Assembly (NCBI GenBank): GCA_964421675.1
Contig: CAYQXV010000013.1
Span: forward strand, 7,445-71,444
Source of the DNA: CALLPQ01 sp964421675
GTDB lineage: Bacteria; Pseudomonadota; Alphaproteobacteria; Caulobacterales; Parvularculaceae
Reading direction: 5' to 3'
DNA: 64,000 bases
The first letter of the stretch is position 1; each line of letters begins with the position of its first letter. A program made the translations under genes and the position numbers. Positions 15,908 through 24,769 of this stretch are shown here, piece by piece. The notes beneath the pieces were generated by a model. That model made no database searches. It was not told the origin of the DNA and saw only the letters and a list, made by a program, of their open reading frames with translations.

Positions 15908-17106
15908 TATTTTTGCTCCGTAGTCTGATATTGGCCCGGATTTGCAATATCCCCGGCGGCTATTTTCATGAGTAAAAGGGCTGAAAGACGCGCGCGTTCC
16001 TCAAGACTATCGAGTTTTGCATATTCCTGCGCGCTATGAATGTTTGCCCCCCTCACCCCAAGCGTATCGACAACAGGAATGCCCGCCGTCGCAATATTAT
16101 TGCCATCGCAACACCCGCCGGTTGCTTGCCATTTCACCGTTAGCCCCAACTCCTCGCCAATTGATCGCACAGCTTTAAAAAAGGCATGGGTTTTTTCATC
16201 CATCGGCTTTGGCGGGCGGTAAAAACTGCCATGGGAGGTGGCTTCAATATTGTCGGCCTGGTTGATTTGCTGCAGCGCCTCATCAAGTTGCGTCAAAAAC
16301 CAATCGCCATGGTCTTTTTCTTCAATGCGCACATTAAACCTGACGACGGCAAGGTCGGGAACGACATTGTTCGGCCCGCCCCCTTCAAGACGCGCAACAT
16401 TGACCGTTAGCCCTTCGCGCCCGCCGCTTAACCCGTCAATGATGGTTATAAACCGGCTCGCCGCTGCAATGGCGTTAGCCCCTAAATGATGTTCGCGCCC
16501 GGCATGGGCAGCCTTGCCCTTTACGGTCACGGTGAAATTGCCGCTCCCCTTGCGTGCACCGGCGAGTGAGCCATCCACGAGTGCTGGTTCATAGATACAG
16601 GCAAAATGAGCATTATGGGCCGCCTCAACCATTGCCGGGGCCGAGCCCAAAGACCCAATCTCTTCGTCGGCATTGATGATGACCTCATAACCAATTTGGT
16701 CTGCCCATGGTGAGGCCATAACCGTCTTTAAGGCATAGAGCATGACCAAAAGGCCGCCCTTCATATCGGCCGCGCCCGGCGCATTGAGCGTGTCCTCATC
16801 GATAAAGGTCGCCGACTGGAAGGGGTGATCAGCGGGAAAAACCGTATCCATATGCCCGGTCAACAAAACCCGGACGGGGGCCTGCGGGTTATGGATGAGC
16901 CGCACCATATCGCCCACGGGCATATGTTCTAAAACGCCGTCAGAGCGAATCTTTTCATGGGGAATGGACGGGACCCTCGTGACCTCGCCCGGCAGCTCGC
17001 CAAAGGCATCGACCAATTGATCGGCCATTTTGCCGAGACCTTCCAAATTGGTGCTGCCTGAATTGGTCGCACACCACGCCAGCAGCCGTGGCTGCATTTG
17101 TGCGCG
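15907..17106 (-). CDS. M20 family metallohydrolase of the AST operon (5' end in gap)
   Basis: The visible 399 residues begin near the N-terminus (WCATNSGSTNLEGL) and cover the whole M20 catalytic domain. Zinc ligands and catalytic residues are in place: H and D in TGHMDTVFPADHPF, D in AADMKGGLL, EE in NADEEIGS, and a C-terminal H in ANIHSAQEY. A dimerisation insert starts near GKAAHAGREHHLG. Known relatives include carboxypeptidase G2-like and dipeptidase-like enzymes that cleave amide bonds to amino acids. Translational coupling to astA suggests a job in the AST pathway, perhaps cleaving N-succinylglutamate in place of AstE. That role is inference. The start codon lies in or just beyond the gap. 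Confidence 0.85.
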   Translation of the reverse strand, partial: RAQMQPRLLAWCATNSGSTNLEGLGKMADQLVDAFGELPGEVTRVPSIPHEKIRSDGVLEHMPVGDMVRLIHNPQAPVRVLLTGHMDTVFPADHPFQSATFIDEDTLNAPGAADMKGGLLVMLYALKTVMASPWADQIGYEVIINADEEIGSLGSAPAMVEAAHNAHFACIYEPALVDGSLAGARKGSGNFTVTVKGKAAHAGREHHLGANAIAAASRFITIIDGLSGGREGLTVNVARLEGGGPNNVVPDLAVVRFNVRIEEKDHGDWFLTQLDEALQQINQADNIEATSHGSFYRPPKPMDEKTHAFFKAVRSIGEELGLTVKWQATGGCCDGNNIATAGIPVVDTLGVRGANIHSAQEYAKLDSLEERARLSALLLMKIAAGDIANPGQYQTTEQK

Positions 17107-17206
17107 NNNNNNNNNNNNNNNNNNNNNNNNNNNNNNNNNNNNNNNNNNNNNNNNNNNNNNNNNNNNNNNNNNNNNNNNNNNNNNNNNNNNNNNNNNNNNN
17201 NNNNNN
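17107..17206. other. Assembly gap (100 N)
   Basis: Exactly 100 N that remove the first residues of the M20 hydrolase. The true gap size is unknown. A TAGGAG ribosome-like site on the minus strand lies just upstream near 17250. Confidence 0.95.
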
Positions 17207-17352
17207 TAGACCATTGCGAAAGATCGCCAAAGAGTTATGCTCCTAGTCTGCGAGGGGCAAAACCGTGTATAGGACGTCGCGCACAGCGATGGCTCTCTAG
17301 TTGCTGCGGCTTCAATCGCGACGCCTCTTGAGGGGCGTTTGAAAAAGGGTAT

Positions 17353-19986
17353 TTGCATTTCGTGTTGCGGCTAATCGAAATTTTCTTGTGTTTTTGGGTG
17401 CAGGTCGCCCGGCGCGGCGGCATCTTGCTTGTGCTGGCCTTTATAGCGGCCGCCATTGGGGCCGGTTACTACGCCGCAAAAACCCTGAAAATTGATCCTG
17501 ACACCACCAATATGCTGTCGAGCGATTTGGAATTTCAAATCAAAGCCGCCGAACTGCGTGATGCCTTTCCGCAGATCAAAAGCGAACTGTCGATCATTGT
17601 CAGAGCCCCGACAGAAGACGAAGCCGATGCCTTTGCGATCAAACTGTCCAACCAGTTAAAAGAACGCAAAGACCTTGTTACAAATGTTTACCTTCCGGGA
17701 AATGACAGCTTTTTTCGAAACAATGGGTTGCTGTTTTTAAGTGAGCCCGAGCTTGAACAACAATTATTAAACCTGACCAAGGCGGCAGGCCTGATTGAAA
17801 CGCTTTATGTCGATCCCGGCATTGATACGCTCTTTAGTACCCTTGCTGACAATGATGGGCTGGCCGAACGCTCCGAGCTTGGGGGTGCCACGCTTGATCG
17901 CATTTATAATGATTTGGCGGACACGCTGGAAAATGCGATTGCCAACGGCAACATTCCCTTTTCGTGGCGCGGCGTTTTGTCTGATAATGCCCCGCCGCCG
18001 GGCGGCTATTTGCGCATCATCAATGTCACCCCGGTTAAGGTTCCGGGCAAATTAAAACCAATTTCGGATTCCCTTGCGGGCATGCGCGCTGAAATCGCGA
18101 CGCTGAACCCGCAATTTGCAGGCCGCACAACCGCGCTGATTACCGGCACCCTTGCCTTGCGCGGGGAAGAATTGGAATCGGTTACCACCGGGATTGGCTA
18201 TTCGTTTTTGCTGTCCTTCCTGATGGTCTCGGTCTTATTAATTTTCGCCTTTCGGTCCGTCTATGTCAGCCTTTTGACAATCGTTGGGTTGCTGATCACG
18301 CTTAGCCTTACTTCTGCCTTTGCGGGCTGGGCCTTTGGAGAACTCAATCTGGTCTCGGTTGCCTTTACCGTCTTGCTGGTGGGGCTTGGCCTCGACTTTT
18401 CGATTCACCTTTTACTCCATGTTCAAGAATATCGACGACGGGGCCACAGCGTGCGCGTCGCGTTAAACTCAACCATGCGCGAAGTCGGCGGTGCGATGGC
18501 CTTGGCCGCGCCAACAACCTCCCTCGCCTTTCTGGCTTTTATGCCCACAAGCTTTGACGGGATCGCACAATTAGGCGCCGTTGCAGGGTCTGGCGTCATT
18601 ATTGCGTTTTTTGTCTCGATAACCTTTTTACCCGCTGTGGTCGCGACCGCCCCGCTTCCCAAACCAATGCCGTCGAGCGGTGCAATCCGGCGCGGCTTTT
18701 CTGCATTTGATAAAATTTCCATCCCTATTGCCGTGATTGTTACCTTTGTTGCGCTCGCGGGCATCACCTTGTTGCCACAAGCAAGGTTTGATGCCGACAC
18801 GATGTCATTGCGCTCGAAAAAATCTGAATCGGTCCGCGCTTTCAATATGTTGTTTGATGATAAATCAACTTACCCCTATCGCCTCACCCGCATTCTTGGT
18901 TCTGCCGAAGAGGTCAGGGAAACCGCATTGTCTGCGAAAAGTGTTGAGACGGTGCGCTCAACCCGTTCACTCCTCGATTTTATCCCGGAAGATCAGGATG
19001 CAAAATTAGAGTTAATTGACTTTGCTGCTGGCTCGCTCGCCTTTGTGCTGACGAGCCCACCCGGCATTCGCTCCACGATCCCCGATGGTAGCGGCATTAA
19101 CGCCATGATTGAGCGGCTAAAACAAACCGGAGAAGAAGCGCAGCAATCAACGGCGCGTAAACGGTTGCTCAATGCCTTGACGATTGTACGCGACCGTGAT
19201 GACCCGCAATTACTCAAACGATTGGACGATCAAATTTTTCGGTTTTGGCCCGATCTGGTCAATATTCTCAGTGATCAATTTGATGTTGATTATGTCGAGC
19301 TGGATGATATCCCGCTGCCGATAAAAAATCGCTATCTGACCGATCAAGGAGAGTGGCGCATTGATCTGCTGCCCGCTGAAGATGTGCGCGATCCCAAAAT
19401 GCTGCGCACTTATGTAAACAGCGTCGAAGCACGCTTCCCCGATATTGCTGGCGCGGCGATACAAGCCCAAAAAGCGGGCAATATCATTGCCCAATCCATG
19501 ATCCAGGCATCCTTATTGGCGTTAGTCGTCATCGCCATTGTCTTGCTGTTTTTTGTGCAAAGCCCGGTGACGGTCCTGTTAATGCTGTTCCCGCTATCGC
19601 TAGCCGCCATTTTGACCATCGCCACGGGCGTGGTTTTTGATATCCCCTTCAATTACGCCAATGTCATCGTGCTCCCCCTATTAATGGGGATTGGTATTGA
19701 TAGCGGTATCCATCTGGTCTTGCGCCAGGAGAAGGCTCAAAAGCACGGAAATGCGGCCGGTGTCTATGCAACCGCAACGCCGCGCGCAGTGCTCTTCTCT
19801 GCGCTCACCACCGTTGCGTCCTTTGGCAGTTTAATGCTCTCCGACCACCGGGGCACTGCAAGCATGGGTAAGCTCTTGTCGATCTCTATCGGCTATACGC
19901 TGCTATGCACGCTTATCGTCCTGCCCGCTGTTTTCCATCTGCGCGATATGGCTGCGTCCCGGCGCAAAAATACATCCATCTCATAG
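17353..19986 (+). CDS. hpnN: Hopanoid-associated RND transporter HpnN
   Basis: The 877-residue protein has the MMPL/RND design: a first membrane helix (about 23-43), a large periplasmic loop, a cluster of helices at about 275-430, a single helix near 458-480, a second loop, and a final cluster at about 715-865. Segments such as KIDPDTTNMLSSDLEFQ after helix one and LVGLGLDFSIHLLLHVQEYR match HpnN, which moves hopanoids to the outer membrane. The start is uncertain: TTG at 17353 or GTG at 17362, with GGG at 17347-17349 as the ribosome site. hpnM follows after 244 bases. Hopanoid synthesis genes such as shc are not in the window. Confidence 0.88.
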   Translation: MHFVLRLIEIFLCFWVQVARRGGILLVLAFIAAAIGAGYYAAKTLKIDPDTTNMLSSDLEFQIKAAELRDAFPQIKSELSIIVRAPTEDEADAFAIKLSNQLKERKDLVTNVYLPGNDSFFRNNGLLFLSEPELEQQLLNLTKAAGLIETLYVDPGIDTLFSTLADNDGLAERSELGGATLDRIYNDLADTLENAIANGNIPFSWRGVLSDNAPPPGGYLRIINVTPVKVPGKLKPISDSLAGMRAEIATLNPQFAGRTTALITGTLALRGEELESVTTGIGYSFLLSFLMVSVLLIFAFRSVYVSLLTIVGLLITLSLTSAFAGWAFGELNLVSVAFTVLLVGLGLDFSIHLLLHVQEYRRRGHSVRVALNSTMREVGGAMALAAPTTSLAFLAFMPTSFDGIAQLGAVAGSGVIIAFFVSITFLPAVVATAPLPKPMPSSGAIRRGFSAFDKISIPIAVIVTFVALAGITLLPQARFDADTMSLRSKKSESVRAFNMLFDDKSTYPYRLTRILGSAEEVRETALSAKSVETVRSTRSLLDFIPEDQDAKLELIDFAAGSLAFVLTSPPGIRSTIPDGSGINAMIERLKQTGEEAQQSTARKRLLNALTIVRDRDDPQLLKRLDDQIFRFWPDLVNILSDQFDVDYVELDDIPLPIKNRYLTDQGEWRIDLLPAEDVRDPKMLRTYVNSVEARFPDIAGAAIQAQKAGNIIAQSMIQASLLALVVIAIVLLFFVQSPVTVLLMLFPLSLAAILTIATGVVFDIPFNYANVIVLPLLMGIGIDSGIHLVLRQEKAQKHGNAAGVYATATPRAVLFSALTTVASFGSLMLSDHRGTASMGKLLSISIGYTLLCTLIVLPAVFHLRDMAASRRKNTSIS

Positions 19987-20230
19987 ACCCCAGTCTCGTT
20001 AGCGACCCCAATCTTAGGGAAAAGTAATCTGACGACATTGTGAGATCGCTCTGATGAATATGGTCGCAAATCGCCATATTTAGTCCGCTTTTTTCCGGCA
20101 TCTCTATGATATTGACATTCACATTGTGCATTGCAGAATTGAAAATCGTCGCCATATCGATGTACATGCTCGAAGCAAATCGAATCGGCCATATAGTTAT
20201 CGCTGATCCACTCAATGACTGGAACACCTT

Positions 20231-20947
20231 ATGATCGACCTAGCGCCTCTCTCTCGCGGTTCACTTTGTGCGATGGCATTCATCGCCCTTGCAGCGAATA
20301 CGGCAATTGCCCCGGTGAGCGCTCAGGAAGAAGCAGCTCCCACCTCGCAGGCTGATGCCCAAGAAGTCGCCCAAGCGGTCTCCAAAGAGGTTGCCGATGC
20401 GGTCACGGCCGTGCCTGGCAATTCTGCGGTTGAGGAGGCGATTGCCTTCACCCGCGATCTGACCGACCGGGCCAATGCCGCCTTTATGAATGAGGATGAT
20501 GAAAGCCAGCAATTGCTCAACTTTCAGACCGTTCTCACGGACGGTCTGGCGCTCGATTTATTGGGCCGGTTCATGCTTGGTCAATATCGAAATGACCTCA
20601 CCGAGATCCAACAACAGCGCTATGATGACATTTTCCCGGCCTATATTACGCGGCTCTATGCTGATCAATTCAAAGATATTGCCGGGAAGAATCTAACCAT
20701 CAATGAAGCGACCCCCTTTGGTCGGCGCGATGTTATTGTTCGCACGCAGTTCTTTCGCGACAATGGAACGCCGGTCAATGTGGATTGGCGTGCCCGCAAA
20801 TTCAGAAGCGGAGAGCATAAAATGATTGATATCATCGTTTCGGGTGTATCAATCATGACGGTCAAGCGTGAGGAGTTTACATCCTTCATCGCCGCCAATG
20901 GCATTGATGCACTGATCGATGAGCTGGAGCGCGACGCTTCTAGTTAA
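20231..20947 (+). CDS. hpnM: MlaC/HpnM-like periplasmic lipid-binding protein
   Basis: The 238-residue protein has a signal peptide ending near residue 31 (PVSAQEEA) and an MlaC/Ttg2D fold recognisable from LLGRFMLGQYRNDLTEIQQQRYDDIFPAYI split across helices and later RTQFFRDNGTPVNVDWRAR. MlaC proteins shuttle lipids across the periplasm; HpnM is the version found beside hpnN. Its position right after hpnN on the same strand supports the HpnM assignment. No Mla permease or ATPase is present nearby. Confidence 0.85.
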   Translation: MIDLAPLSRGSLCAMAFIALAANTAIAPVSAQEEAAPTSQADAQEVAQAVSKEVADAVTAVPGNSAVEEAIAFTRDLTDRANAAFMNEDDESQQLLNFQTVLTDGLALDLLGRFMLGQYRNDLTEIQQQRYDDIFPAYITRLYADQFKDIAGKNLTINEATPFGRRDVIVRTQFFRDNGTPVNVDWRARKFRSGEHKMIDIIVSGVSIMTVKREEFTSFIAANGIDALIDELERDASS

Positions 20948-20963
20948 TGCAGCCAACCGCTCG

Positions 20964-21164
20964 TTAAATTTTAAACACTTCCTCAGCCGCCAGGCGCGAG
21001 CTACCGCGTGCCAAAATCTGCGCCTCGCACCGGGCAATTTCTTCGGTAAGCGCGCCAATGCGCACTTTCAAATCATCAACCGATAAATCTGACAGATCCT
21101 GTTTTTCAAGATAGCCAAGGGCCAGATCTGTCTGTTCATTGGTGCTCACTTCATCCATGTCCAA
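20964..21164 (-). CDS. DUF1192 family protein
   Basis: The 66-residue protein contains LSDLSVDDLKVRIGALTEEIARCEAQI with a short coiled-coil look and ends in AEEVFKI, matching the small alphaproteobacterial DUF1192 family. Members often neighbour hpnM-like or NAD(P)H quinone oxidoreductase genes, as here. Function is unknown. It converges on hpnM with 16 bases between stops. Confidence 0.8.
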   Translation of the reverse strand: MDMDEVSTNEQTDLALGYLEKQDLSDLSVDDLKVRIGALTEEIARCEAQILARGSSRLAAEEVFKI

Positions 21165-21249
21165 CTCCCTAAAATCCTGACATTATCATTAGCATATCAT
21201 GAGCACTCACACTATCGTCCTGCGGTAAGTTGCGACACTGCGAGGATCC

Positions 21250-22245
21250 ATGACAGCACTTCCCAAGATGATGCGCGCGATAGAAATATCCAAACCGGGC
21301 GGCCCTGAGGTTTTGCAGGTTTGTGAGCGTCCCGTGCCGAGCCCAAGCCCTGATGAAGTCTTAATCAAAACCATTGGCGCGGGCGTCAACCGGCCCGATG
21401 TGTTGCAACGCATGGGGCTTTATAAACCGCCCTCCGATGCAAGCGATTTGCCCGGCCTGGAGGTCTCTGGAGAGATTGTCGGATGCGGTAAAAATGTTCA
21501 GCGCTGGCGAACGGGCGATCTTGTTTGCGCCCTCACCGCAGGCGGTGGGTATGCGGACTATGTTTGCGTTGATGCTGGCTCTTGCATGACCATCCCGCAA
21601 AATGTTGACCCTCTTAATGCCGCCGGACTACCAGAAACCGTGCTGACGGTCTGGGCCAATGCGTTTGCCGATGCGCAGTTGCGCGCGGGCGAAACCTTGC
21701 TTGTCCATGGCGGTACGAGCGGCATTGGCATGACTGCAACACGCATGGCAAAGGGCATGGGCGCAAACGTGATTACGAGCGCGGGAAGCGCGCAAAAATG
21801 TCAGGCGATTGCCGATATTGGCATAGCGGATGTATTTTTATACAGCGAAGACCCTTGGAAGAGTTTTGTAACCGGCAAGGACATCGCCAATGTCGATGTT
21901 GTGCTTGATATGACGGGCGGCGAATTTGTTGCCCGCAATCTAGATCTTTTAAATCCGGGCGGGCGTCACGTATCGATTGCCTTTTTGCGCGGTACGACGG
22001 CGCAGATCAATGTCATGGCGATTATGCGAAAGCGCCTTACGATCAGCGGCTCGACGCTTCGCCCCCAAAGTCTGGAAGCAAAAGCGGAATATGCGCGCAA
22101 TGTCGAAAAAAATATTTGGCCGCTATTTTCATCCGGGCCCATGCAAACAATGACCGATAGGGTGTTTGCTTTGGAAGAGGCCGATAAAGCGCACCAATAT
22201 ATGGAGAGCGGCGCGCATATCGGGAAGATTATCTTGAAGGCATGA
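21250..22245 (+). CDS. NAD(P)H quinone oxidoreductase, PIG3 family
   Basis: The 331-residue protein is a zinc-free medium-chain dehydrogenase/reductase. It shows MRAIEISKPGGPEVLQVCERP at the N-terminus, GVNRPDVLQRMGLYKPP and the NADPH-binding LLVHGGTSGIGMTATRMAKGM (about 146-166). The family reduces quinones with NADPH. It is divergent from the DUF1192 gene, a pairing common in alphaproteobacteria. Length is normal and all expected motifs are present. Confidence 0.9.
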   Translation: MTALPKMMRAIEISKPGGPEVLQVCERPVPSPSPDEVLIKTIGAGVNRPDVLQRMGLYKPPSDASDLPGLEVSGEIVGCGKNVQRWRTGDLVCALTAGGGYADYVCVDAGSCMTIPQNVDPLNAAGLPETVLTVWANAFADAQLRAGETLLVHGGTSGIGMTATRMAKGMGANVITSAGSAQKCQAIADIGIADVFLYSEDPWKSFVTGKDIANVDVVLDMTGGEFVARNLDLLNPGGRHVSIAFLRGTTAQINVMAIMRKRLTISGSTLRPQSLEAKAEYARNVEKNIWPLFSSGPMQTMTDRVFALEEADKAHQYMESGAHIGKIILKA

Positions 22246-22273
22246 TCCGTGACGATCATGCCTTCAGATTAGA

Positions 22274-22816
22274 TTAATTATCGGAGTCCGGTTTTTTAAA
22301 CGTACCCTGACTATATGGCGAGGTATTTTTAGGAGCGCCATGATAAGACGACGGTGTTTCACCTTTTTCATATCGGTTGGCAAATTCAGTTTGCCCGCCA
22401 TCGCGCAAGACTTTTGATTGAGATATCCAGTCTTCACGGGTAATACGTCCGGGGAACTGCAATTTATTGTCCACCCATGTCACTTCATCCGGGCCCCAAT
22501 CTGCAATTTGGCGATAGTAAAAAATACCAATTGAATTTAAGAGCTTTTCAATACCAGGGCCAATGCCTTTGACTTTCTTCAAGTCATCGGAAGGACCATC
22601 AGTTGGAGAGTCATAAAGCTTAGGCGCTTTGCCCGTCGGGCGCGCTGGCGGCGCAGGCGCAGCTGCACGTGCGGCTTGCGGTGCGGCATATGCAGCTTGC
22701 GGCGCGGTTGTTGCGGGCGCTATATCTCGGCAGCGCCAAATCCACCAACCGAGTAATAGTCCCAGCAAAAATGCCAATAGTAACAAAAACCACATGTGTA
22801 GGGCTAACCATGCCAT
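22274..22816 (-). CDS. Membrane-anchored helix-hairpin-helix protein
   Basis: The 180-residue protein has one N-terminal membrane helix (about 7-28) ending in WWIWRCR, an Ala/Pro-rich linker and then DDLKKVKGIGPGIEKLLNSIGI, a helix-hairpin-helix motif with the GIGP turn, followed by YYRQIADWGPDEVTWVDNKL. This C-terminal module also occurs as an extension of some NADH dehydrogenase subunit E proteins and in DUF4332-like proteins. Its role here is unknown. It lies 74 bases downstream of the OmpA-domain gene on the same strand and is probably cotranscribed. Confidence 0.7.
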   Translation of the reverse strand: MAWLALHMWFLLLLAFLLGLLLGWWIWRCRDIAPATTAPQAAYAAPQAARAAAPAPPARPTGKAPKLYDSPTDGPSDDLKKVKGIGPGIEKLLNSIGIFYYRQIADWGPDEVTWVDNKLQFPGRITREDWISQSKVLRDGGQTEFANRYEKGETPSSYHGAPKNTSPYSQGTFKKPDSDN

Positions 22817-22890
22817 ATCATGTCCTCTCTTAAGTTCTAGTCTTTCTGTACGATGGGCAAGGTTGCTCGCATCATAAGCCTTGTTAAATT

Positions 22891-24351
22891 TTACTGTGCA
22901 ATTGTGAATTCAATACGTCTGTTTTGAGCGCGTCCTTCAGAAGTTCCATTATCAGCCACAGGCCGCTCCTCACCATATCCAACGGCACTCAACTCACCGG
23001 CAGATACACCGCCCGCCAATAGATAGTTCACAACAGCTTGCGCTCTTGCTTCACTGAGACGCTGGTTAAGGGACGCAGAACCAACACTGTCCGTATGCCC
23101 CGCAACCGTGATGGTGAAACCTTCACAACGCTTTGCGATCACAACAAGCTGATCGAGAAGCTCGTGACTATCTTCGCGCAACTCCGCTTTGGCGTTCTGG
23201 AAGTTAATCGTGTTCCCGCGCAATGCATCGTTGAACAATGCCTGACATTGATCGGCAACGTCCACACGCGCAGGCGGTGCGACATCAATATCGACCTCTG
23301 AGACAAACCCTGGCGCGAGAGTCCGCATGAGCGCGCGTCCATTATCGGCTGTTGCCTCGGTTGGGGCGACACCGGTGACGCGGAAATTAAAGTCTTCCGC
23401 GCTGGCGCGGCCCGTATTCAGGCTTGCCAATGTGGTCAGGCTCGCACGAACCGTTTCTTCCCAATTTCCATCAGGCACACCGTTCGCAACAACCATGCGA
23501 TCAATCACCCGGTTGGAGAAAACCGACTCTGCATGCTCGACAATGCGAAGCTGCATCTCGCGGCTCGGAACAAACCCTTCCAAAATGACCGGCTTGTCCG
23601 CATCATCCATATTCGCATTCCAGATATAAGGGCTCTGAAGTTTCGCTGGTTCCGGTGCGACAATGTTTGGTTCACCGCGGAACCCATCTGGCATGGCGCG
23701 CAGTCCATCTTCGGCAACATTGGCAATTTCGCGGCTTGCCGCTTTACCGGTCACATTAAACACGTTGGAATCGCCCGTGGCCCGTCCGGTTTGCAGTTGC
23801 GCCAATGTATCAAGGCTGCGTTTTGCTGCTCCCGACCAATCACCAGCAGGCACGTTCGGGGTGATTGTCATGCGGTCTATAACGCCCGCAGGAAAGAGAC
23901 TTTTGGCATGGGCCAGCAATTGATCACGGGTTGGCTCATCAGGAACCGCCCCTGAGAGCAAGACTGGCCCACCCTCTTCCGATCGCTCCGCATTCCAGAC
24001 AAATGGCGTGTCCGGGGCATCCGGAAGCTCCACCACCCGCAACCCATCGGCTTTTACAACCGTTACACCGCCAGTGATCAGGCCACCGCTCCAGCGCGCT
24101 GATTTCACAATATCAATGATTTTTGAGCGTTGAGACTTGGACCGGGCCGTGCCGACAACACGAGCAAGTTGGCCATCCATCTCGACCGAGACTTCCTGAA
24201 TGTCATTGGCGAGCAATTCAGCTTCGACAGCTTTTTGAAGCTTGAGCTCAGCACGCCGTGCTGACCCACCGAACCAGTCCGCATAAAGCGATATGGCCCC
24301 AAAAATAATAAAGACAATCGCCGCAATGATCAGCTTGGTTGTTCGATTCAT
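22891..24351 (-). CDS. OmpA-family protein with duplicated BON-like modules
   Basis: The 486-residue protein has an N-terminal membrane helix (about 7-24), a first BON-like region, two clearly duplicated modules of about 95 residues (near 115-210 and 240-335), and a C-terminal OmpA domain (about 370-486). The duplicated modules share WNA, GVIDRM or RVIDRM, NVPAGDW or GVPDGNW, and LNTGRA or LQTGRA landmarks. The OmpA domain has AGHTDSVGSASLNQRLSEAR and GEERPVADNGTSEGRAQNRR, which bind peptidoglycan. The architecture resembles mycobacterial ArfA/OmpATb. It should link the envelope to the cell wall. The divergent M23 peptidase gene shares its upstream region. Confidence 0.85.
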   Translation of the reverse strand: MNRTTKLIIAAIVFIIFGAISLYADWFGGSARRAELKLQKAVEAELLANDIQEVSVEMDGQLARVVGTARSKSQRSKIIDIVKSARWSGGLITGGVTVVKADGLRVVELPDAPDTPFVWNAERSEEGGPVLLSGAVPDEPTRDQLLAHAKSLFPAGVIDRMTITPNVPAGDWSGAAKRSLDTLAQLQTGRATGDSNVFNVTGKAASREIANVAEDGLRAMPDGFRGEPNIVAPEPAKLQSPYIWNANMDDADKPVILEGFVPSREMQLRIVEHAESVFSNRVIDRMVVANGVPDGNWEETVRASLTTLASLNTGRASAEDFNFRVTGVAPTEATADNGRALMRTLAPGFVSEVDIDVAPPARVDVADQCQALFNDALRGNTINFQNAKAELREDSHELLDQLVVIAKRCEGFTITVAGHTDSVGSASLNQRLSEARAQAVVNYLLAGGVSAGELSAVGYGEERPVADNGTSEGRAQNRRIEFTIAQ

Positions 24352-24769
24352 AACAACTCCAAATTCAATTTTATGCGCAAAAACCTATGAAACATTAAGA
24401 TGTTACCTCAACATACAACGGTAAAATGTTGATATTGTGGCGTTTCAGGCCGAACGAAACTCAAATTTACAGGGGTTTTGGTACACAGATACAGTGCTGG
24501 TACACCAATAAAGCGTGTTGGTACACCTATTACATGTATTGTAGAATATAGACGAATGATCGGATTTAGATGCCAGAATATAACCCATAGATCAGAGTAT
24601 ATTCCTTAGGTTCGTCCCTTCTATACGTCCTTTATACGTCATTGCCCCTAACGTATTTCAGTCTCTTTTCCTGCGCAAACCTTCCCAAAACAAAAATTTA
24701 CCAGCAATATGCGGGTATTAGATGATGTACGGTAAGCAATGTCGCGCAAAAGTAAACAGAGAATTTGTC
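24352..24769. other. Divergent intergenic region with phased direct repeats
   Basis: About 420 AT-rich bases separate the OmpA-family gene and the M23 peptidase gene, both reading outwards. It contains three GGTACAC repeats (listed separately) and two TATACGTC words at 24622-24629 and 24633-24640, eleven bases apart. No gene is apparent. Confidence 0.6.
24478..24527 (+). repeat. Three direct repeats of TGGTACAC, about 20 bp apart
   Basis: GGTACAC occurs at 24480-24486, 24499-24505 and 24520-24526, each preceded by T. The spacings of 19 and 21 bases are about two helical turns, so all copies face the same side of the DNA. They lie about 130-175 bases upstream of the OmpA-family gene start. 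A cooperative protein-binding site is a reasonable inference. Confidence 0.6.

Noticed and set aside
16955..17358. Minus-strand frames running through the 17107 gap into the upstream region
   Set aside because: Continuity across N is unreliable. The protein-like sequence starts only after the gap, so the upstream stretch is treated as leader or unknown.
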